DNA of 10,885 nt from Pelotomaculum sp. GTDB taxonomy: Bacteria; Bacillota; Desulfotomaculia; Desulfotomaculales; Pelotomaculaceae. A model generated the notes under the pieces. It ran no database searches. It saw only the letters and a program-made list of their open reading frames with translations, and was not told the DNA's origin. Where the stretch lies: the NCBI GenBank assembly GCA_022839445.1, contig JALHFC010000027.1:1-10885 (forward strand), in the 5' to 3' direction. Numbering within the stretch: the stretch's first letter is position 1; each line of letters starts with the position of its first letter. The position numbers and the translations under genes were made by a program. Below are positions 7,265 to 10,885 of the stretch, piece by piece.

Positions 7265-7960
7265 ATGTGCGGGCGCTTTACCCTGGCAGCCGATATAAAC
7301 AAACTGGCGGCCGTATTTTACCTGCGTGAAAATATCTTCAGCCACACGCCAAGGTATAATATTGCGCCGGGGCAGGAGATAGCGGTTATTACAAAGAACC
7401 CCGGCGGTAGGGAAATATCCTTAATGAAATGGGGACTTATACCGCATTGGGCTAAAGACAAAAGAACCGGTTACAAGATGATCAACGCCCGCGCGGAAAC
7501 GATTGATAATAAGCCGGCTTTTAAAGGACCATTCTTGCACAGGCGTTGCCTTATCCCCGCCGATGGTTTTTACGATTGGAAGAAGTTAAACGGCGAAAAA
7601 GAGCCCATATATATTACCTTGCCCGGCAGGACTTTATTTGCCTTTGCGGGCATCTGGAATTGTTGGGCGGCGCCGGGCGGGGAAGCCGTTTACACGTGTA
7701 GTATTATTACCACGCCTAGTAATGAATATATCCGGGCCATTCACGACCGGATGCCGGTAATACTGGATCGAGAGCAGGAACACCAAGCGTGGCTGGAAAT
7801 GGATGAACCGGTATCGCTAAAAAAGATGCTGCGGCCTTATCAAGGGAAAATGACGGTTTACCCTGTTTCCAAGCTGGTGAACTCGCCGAAAACCGACAGC
7901 AGGCAACTGATCGAACCGCACTTTCCAAATGATCAATGTACAATAGAGGAATTAACCTAA
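7265..7960 (+). CDS. SRAP domain protein (YedK/HMCES family), abasic-site DNA-protein crosslinker
   Basis: This 231-residue protein belongs to the SOS-response-associated peptidase (SRAP) family. Members bind abasic sites in single-stranded DNA and form a thiazolidine crosslink through the N-terminal cysteine exposed when Met1 is removed. It begins MCGRFT, so Cys2 is in place. NARAET with Asn74 and Arg76, the IPADGFYDW block (98-105), AGIWNCW, and TTPSNEYIRAIHDRMPVIL with His160 match the family's conserved active-site segments. At the position of catalytic Glu105 in E. coli YedK (usually GFYEW) there is Asp104. That substitution is conservative but unusual and might alter crosslink reversal. 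AAAGGGGGG lies about 8 bases before the ATG. The gene follows DUF1294 by 18 bases. I see no LexA box nearby. Confidence 0.95.
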   Translation: MCGRFTLAADINKLAAVFYLRENIFSHTPRYNIAPGQEIAVITKNPGGREISLMKWGLIPHWAKDKRTGYKMINARAETIDNKPAFKGPFLHRRCLIPADGFYDWKKLNGEKEPIYITLPGRTLFAFAGIWNCWAAPGGEAVYTCSIITTPSNEYIRAIHDRMPVILDREQEHQAWLEMDEPVSLKKMLRPYQGKMTVYPVSKLVNSPKTDSRQLIEPHFPNDQCTIEELT

Positions 7961-7988
7961 AAATATAGAACAAATAACAAACTAGCTG

Positions 7989-8005
7989 CGGTTATTTGAT
8001 AACCG
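7989..8005. promoter_or_regulatory. Dyad CGGTTAT-TTG-ATAACCG, possible operator
   Basis: A perfect 7-base inverted repeat with a 3-base centre. It is not followed by a T-run, so it is not a typical terminator. It overlaps the predicted -35 box of the cyclophilin promoter, where a bound repressor would block RNA polymerase. The regulator is unknown. Confidence 0.4.
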
Positions 8006-8023
8006 GTGCGTCCGGCGCATAAT
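7996..8023 (+). promoter_or_regulatory. Predicted promoter of the cyclophilin gene
   Basis: TTGATA at 7996-8001 (5/6) and CATAAT at 8018-8023 (5/6) are separated by 16 bases. The transcript would begin near 8030 and leave a leader of about 115 bases before GTG 8146. The rest of the 185-base gap (7961-8145) is AT-rich and then GC-rich, with no other feature recognised. Confidence 0.4.
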
Positions 8024-8145
8024 TATTATTTCTTCGCTGCAAATTATTAAAGGAATAATATTTTTTAAGATTTGCGGGCGGGTTTTCCGGAGCGGGCGCA
8101 AGTTTTTAATCGCTTTTTGGCGAGGGTAAGAAAGGAAGGGTAAAC

Positions 8146-8601
8146 GTGAACGAAAAACCAGAAAACTTAAATGAAAACGTGAATTCAAAAACAATTACGG
8201 TTAAAACGGCAAAGGGGTCGTTAACCCTGGAGGTGTATCCCAAATTGATGCCGGTAACAGTCGGCAACTTTGAGAAGCTCGCCGGCGCCGGCTTTTACAA
8301 CGGGCTGGTTTTTCACCGTGTAGAGGATTGGGTGATCCAGGGAGGAGACCCGTTGGGCAACGGGTGCGGTGGTCCCGGCTGGACCATTCCCCTAGAGATT
8401 GCGCCGGATCTAAAGAACAGGCGTGGCGCCCTGGCTATGGCGCGTAGTAGCCATCCCGATTCTGCCGGTTCGCAATTCTATATATTGAAGTCAGATGCCA
8501 CGTGGCTAGACGGCCAATACGCCGTATTTGGGAAAGTGATTGAAGGCATGGATGTTGTAGATAAGATTAAAGCCGGCGACAAAATAATCTCTGTTGAATA
8601 A
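8146..8601 (+). CDS. Cyclophilin-type peptidyl-prolyl cis-trans isomerase
   Basis: A 151-residue cyclophilin (EC 5.2.1.8), which speeds cis-trans isomerisation of X-Pro bonds during protein folding. The core starts near residue 15. FHR at 56-58 carries the catalytic Arg58. QGGDP (65-69), the Gly-rich GNGCGGPG, ALAMARSSHPDSAGSQFYI with Gln110, and TWLDGQYAVFGKVIEGMDVV are all conserved. There is no signal peptide or membrane anchor, so it should be cytosolic. The first 14 residues are a polar extension rich in Asn and Glu. The start is GTG, with AAGGAAGGG upstream. No FKBP or SurA domain is fused. The next gene encodes a cyclophilin-like-fold protein 63 bases on. Confidence 0.95.
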   Translation: MNEKPENLNENVNSKTITVKTAKGSLTLEVYPKLMPVTVGNFEKLAGAGFYNGLVFHRVEDWVIQGGDPLGNGCGGPGWTIPLEIAPDLKNRRGALAMARSSHPDSAGSQFYILKSDATWLDGQYAVFGKVIEGMDVVDKIKAGDKIISVE

Positions 8602-8664
8602 CAATATCATTTGATCAGTATTGCTTCTAATAACGGACTTGCGGTTTGAAAAGGCGGTGACTAG

Positions 8665-9039
8665 GTGAAAATAGCAATTAAATCCGGTTCTTTATCCTGG
8701 ACGGCAGAAATATTTGACACCCCGACGGGGCGTTTAATCGAGGATGCCCTTCCATTGGAGGGAAAGGCTAGCCGCTGGGGCGAAGAAATTTATTTTTCCA
8801 TACCGGCATCGGCAAGCCTGGAACCCGGCGCTTCAGATGTAGTGTCAAGGGGAGATCTGGGCTACTGGCCAACAGGGAAAGCCTTTTGCATCTTTTTCGG
8901 GCCAACGCCGGCTAGCCGGGGAAAAGAGATCAGGGCAGCCAGCGCGGTAAATATTTTTGGACGTGTAGAAGGGGATCTTGACAAGTTAGATCAGGTAAAA
9001 AACGGTGATAAAGTAATTATTAGCAGCGCCGGTCCTTAA
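8665..9039 (+). CDS. Cyclophilin-like fold protein (TM1367-like family)
   Basis: A 124-residue, mostly beta-strand protein matching the Cyclophil_like family represented by Thermotoga TM1367, which has a cyclophilin-type barrel but no shown isomerase activity. Seen here are LPLEGKASRWGEEIYFSIP (29-47), GDLGYWPTGKAFCIFFGPTP (63-82) with its characteristic Gly-Tyr-Trp-Pro, and NIFGRVEGD near the C-terminus. The FHR and QGGDP motifs of true cyclophilins are absent. The start is GTG with AAGGCGGTGA upstream. The function is unknown. Its place right after a true cyclophilin gene suggests co-expression, and possibly shared origin or partnership. Confidence 0.85.
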   Translation: MKIAIKSGSLSWTAEIFDTPTGRLIEDALPLEGKASRWGEEIYFSIPASASLEPGASDVVSRGDLGYWPTGKAFCIFFGPTPASRGKEIRAASAVNIFGRVEGDLDKLDQVKNGDKVIISSAGP

Positions 9040-9045
9040 ACCGGC
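9028..9045 (+). repeat. Hairpin GCCGGT-N6-ACCGGC spanning the stop codon
   Basis: A perfect 6-base GC-rich stem with a 6-base loop whose last three bases are the TAA stop of the cyclophilin-like gene. No T-run follows, so a classic intrinsic terminator is unlikely. It could slow RNA decay or separate expression of the next gene. Confidence 0.35.
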
Positions 9046-9091
9046 AAAGTATAACCCCGGCGGGATAAGAAGTTAGAAGGGGCAACTTTTT

Positions 9092-9829
9092 ATGAAACAC
9101 ATCAAGTGGTATGTTTTAGTCGCCTTGATGCTGATCTTTCTTTCTGCAGTGCTTTATACTATACAAATTGTTATTTTTCAAACGCCGGGGGAAACATTCT
9201 TTTTATTGCTGCAAGACCTGGCCTTTATTCCAATTGAAGTGTTTTTGGTGTCGTTGGTTATCAGCGAACTTTTAAGCATGAAGGCAAAACGGGATCTGTT
9301 AAAAAAATTAAATATGGTAATAGGGGTTTTCTTTAGCGAGGTAGGGATAAGCCTGCTGGACATTATCAGTAAGTTTGGTAACTTGGATGGAATAAAGAAG
9401 GAATTAATCATAGGGATGGAATGGACGGAGCGAAATTTCCAAGCTGCCGGCAAACTGGTAAAAAGATTTAGTTATAAGATTAATTGCAAAGATAAAGATT
9501 TGCAGAGTTTACAGGATTTCCTGCTTGAAAAAAGGGAATTTATGCTTAGCTTACTGGAAAACCCTAATTTGCTTGAACATGATTCCTTCACCGATCTTTT
9601 GTGGTCGATTTTTCACTTGATGGAGGAATTTCAGCAACGGGAGGATATAGACCAGTTGCCGGATAACGATTACATCCACTTGAATGGTGATATAGAAAGG
9701 GCTTTGATATTACTTATTAATGAATGGATTTATTACATGAAGCATTTAAAGGCCCATTATCCATACCTTTTTTCTTTCGCGGTCAGGAAAAATCCTTTTG
9801 ATCCTAATGCCACAGTAATTTTCCATTAA
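9092..9829 (+). CDS. Two-TM membrane protein with helical cytosolic domain, unknown function
   Basis: A 245-residue protein I cannot assign to a named family, though it resembles uncharacterised conserved proteins of anaerobic bacteria and archaea. The N-terminus has two hydrophobic segments (about 7-29 and 36-60) joined by a short loop, then a basic stretch (MKAKRDLLKKLN). The remaining 175 residues are soluble and mostly helical, ending in NPFDPNATVIFH. No catalytic motif, nucleotide-binding loop or HAMP/kinase motif is evident. AGAAGGGG lies 9 bases before the ATG. The coding sequence looks AT-richer than its neighbours (many AAA, TTA and ATA codons). It ends 16 bases before the TauE/SafE gene, so the two are probably co-transcribed and might act together at the membrane. 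Confidence 0.8.
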   Translation: MKHIKWYVLVALMLIFLSAVLYTIQIVIFQTPGETFFLLLQDLAFIPIEVFLVSLVISELLSMKAKRDLLKKLNMVIGVFFSEVGISLLDIISKFGNLDGIKKELIIGMEWTERNFQAAGKLVKRFSYKINCKDKDLQSLQDFLLEKREFMLSLLENPNLLEHDSFTDLLWSIFHLMEEFQQREDIDQLPDNDYIHLNGDIERALILLINEWIYYMKHLKAHYPYLFSFAVRKNPFDPNATVIFH

Positions 9830-9845
9830 GTGTGAGAGGTAGCGG

Positions 9846-10610
9846 ATGATAAATTTTTTGATTGGCCTGGTAGCGGGGAGTTTTGGAGGACTTTTTGGCC
9901 TTGGTGGCGGCGTGATCATGATCCCCCTGATGGTTGGCATACTGAAAATGGGTCAGCACAAGGCTCACGGTACAAGCCTGGTAGCGCTTATTTTTACCGG
10001 CATAGCAGGGACTATAACGTATGCCTTAAATGGCTCGGTAGATATACTGGCGTCTTTACTTCTAGCGTCTACCGCCATGTTCACTGCCAGGATCGGCGCA
10101 CGTTATGCCAATGCCCTCCCCGAATGGAAGCTAAAGAGGTACTTCGGCATTTTTATGATATTTGTCACCCTGCTTTTGCTTATGAAACCTTACCTGTCCA
10201 GTTTAGGCGGGCTTGCCGTTGGGTGGATAAAAATATTAATTCTACTTTTGACCGGGGTCTTTACCGGATTTCTTTCCGGGATGATGGGGGTTGGGGGCGG
10301 CACCCTCATGGTCCCGTCGATGGTACTGCTTGCCGGTATTACTCAACACACCGCCCAGGGCAGTTCCCTCCTCGCCATGATTCCGGCCGGGGGAGTCGGC
10401 GCCTATACCCACTGGCGGCTCGGAAATGTGCGCACAAATATCTTACCCGGCCTGATCGTGGGTATCCTTATAGGTACATATATAGGCGGAAGCTTTGCCA
10501 ACGTCCTGTCTGAAAGCACCCTGCGCATTTTATTTGCCGCCATGCTAATTTGGACCGGCCAGAAATATTTAAGAACACCGGTGCCAAAAACTGAAGGGGA
10601 AGAGGAGTAA
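9846..10610 (+). CDS. TauE/SafE-family membrane permease
   Basis: A 254-residue polytopic membrane protein of the TauE/SafE (COG0730) family, whose members are linked to export or uptake of sulfite, sulfoacetate and other organosulfur anions. The two-fold internal repeat is plain: GSFGGLFGLGGGVIMIP at 11-27 and GFLSGMMGVGGGTLMVP at 141-157, each followed by a His/Ala-Gly-Thr/Ser-Ser-Leu stretch (KAHGTSL, TAQGSSL). About seven to eight membrane segments are expected, and the C-terminus is charged (KTEGEEE). The length is normal. AGAGGT precedes the ATG by 5 bases. The substrate cannot be told from sequence, and no sulfur-metabolism gene lies nearby to guide it. Confidence 0.93.
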   Translation: MINFLIGLVAGSFGGLFGLGGGVIMIPLMVGILKMGQHKAHGTSLVALIFTGIAGTITYALNGSVDILASLLLASTAMFTARIGARYANALPEWKLKRYFGIFMIFVTLLLLMKPYLSSLGGLAVGWIKILILLLTGVFTGFLSGMMGVGGGTLMVPSMVLLAGITQHTAQGSSLLAMIPAGGVGAYTHWRLGNVRTNILPGLIVGILIGTYIGGSFANVLSESTLRILFAAMLIWTGQKYLRTPVPKTEGEEE

Positions 10611-10629
10611 CTGCTAGTAACCCAACATT

Positions 10630-10656
10630 AAAAAAGCCTGTTGTATAAAAAAGGCT
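10630..10656 (-). terminator. Weak intrinsic terminator for the minus-strand gene at the right edge
   Basis: Read on the minus strand, AGCCT (10656-10652) and AGGCT (10639-10635) form a 5-base stem with a 12-base loop, followed by five T. On the plus strand no T-run follows, so it would not stop tauE transcription well. The stem is short and the call is tentative. Confidence 0.35.
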
Positions 10657-10714
10657 ATTAAATACCTGGCACCTCAAAACATCTTCGTCCGGAAAACGGT
10701 ATTTGGCCAAATAG

Positions 10715-10885
10715 CTACCCCAGGCCTTTCAGATCTCCCGCCTTACAGGTCCCCGGCGCTACCTGCCTACTCATGTGGTCAACCTCTTTTAGGACCTGAG
10801 GTATCCTGTATTTACCACGAAGGTTACAGATTAGCTCTGCCGCAAGGACAAGGTCGATACCAATGCTGCTGAATTGAGGCAAATA
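10715..10885 (-). CDS. 3' end of a possible minus-strand gene, partial, unknown
   Basis: From the right edge to a TAG at 10717-10715 the minus strand is open for 56 codons. The peptide contains IDLVLAAELICNLRGKYRI and PQVLKEVDHMSRQ, which look like ordinary protein helices, and ends in DLKGLG. No start codon context is visible because the gene would begin outside the window. I recognise no family. An open frame of this length can occur by chance, so support comes mainly from the natural-looking composition and the weak terminator downstream. It would be convergent with tauE. Confidence 0.4.
   Translation of the reverse strand, partial: YLPQFSSIGIDLVLAAELICNLRGKYRIPQVLKEVDHMSRQVAPGTCKAGDLKGLG

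Noticed and set aside
8602..8664. Separate promoter before the cyclophilin-like gene
   Set aside because: TTGAAT and TTGATC are present but no -10 box lies at 16-18 bases, so I do not call one.
1..10885. CRISPR array, transposon ends, tRNA or rRNA
   Set aside because: No regularly spaced repeats, transposase-like coding sequence or RNA-gene sequence was seen on either strand.

Overview
The window looks like a piece of a spore-former-type Firmicute chromosome, probably of the Peptococcaceae / Desulfotomaculum-Pelotomaculum kind. This is inferred from strong AG-rich Shine-Dalgarno sites, frequent GTG and TTG starts, mixed GC content, a Spo0A-box-like motif and the gene families present. No rRNA, tRNA, CRISPR array, insertion sequence or integrase was seen. 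Genes are tightly packed and no gene-free stretch exceeds 300 bases.

Left part (1-2533): a large minus-strand gene runs off the left edge. Read from its start at 2339, it encodes a cytosolic sensor histidine kinase with four PAS domains, a HisKA domain and a HATPase domain. Its sequence continues past the kinase core, so a receiver domain probably follows outside the window. The gene is divergent from a transketolase gene. The 194-base intergenic region holds a plausible promoter for each direction, a TGTCGAA motif with a degenerate second copy one helical turn away, and a small dyad in the kinase leader.

Centre (2603-7960): transketolase (tkt), then a small SAM methyltransferase. Next comes a chaperone pair: a DnaJ-family protein with only half of the usual zinc-finger region, overlapping by four bases a CbpM-like modulator. 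These are followed by a small Cys-rich orphan protein (CPACCCG motif), a DUF1294 membrane protein and an SRAP/YedK-HMCES-type abasic-site protein. All lie on the plus strand with short gaps.

Right part (7961-10885): a regulatory gap with a dyad over a predicted -35 box leads into a cytosolic cyclophilin (peptidyl-prolyl isomerase). This is followed by a cyclophilin-like-fold protein, a two-TM protein of unknown function, and a TauE/SafE-family membrane permease. At the right edge a minus-strand open frame, possibly the 3' end of a gene, converges on tauE, with a weak minus-strand terminator between them.

Read together, the plus-strand block is mainly housekeeping: sugar-phosphate metabolism, protein folding (J-protein, its modulator and a prolyl isomerase) and DNA-damage tolerance (SRAP). 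A few uncharacterised small or membrane proteins are interspersed. I saw no clear new defence or mobile system. The most unusual items are the half-zinc-finger J-protein paired with CbpM, the Glu-to-Asp change in the SRAP active site, the Cys-rich orphan, and the cyclophilin / cyclophilin-like tandem.
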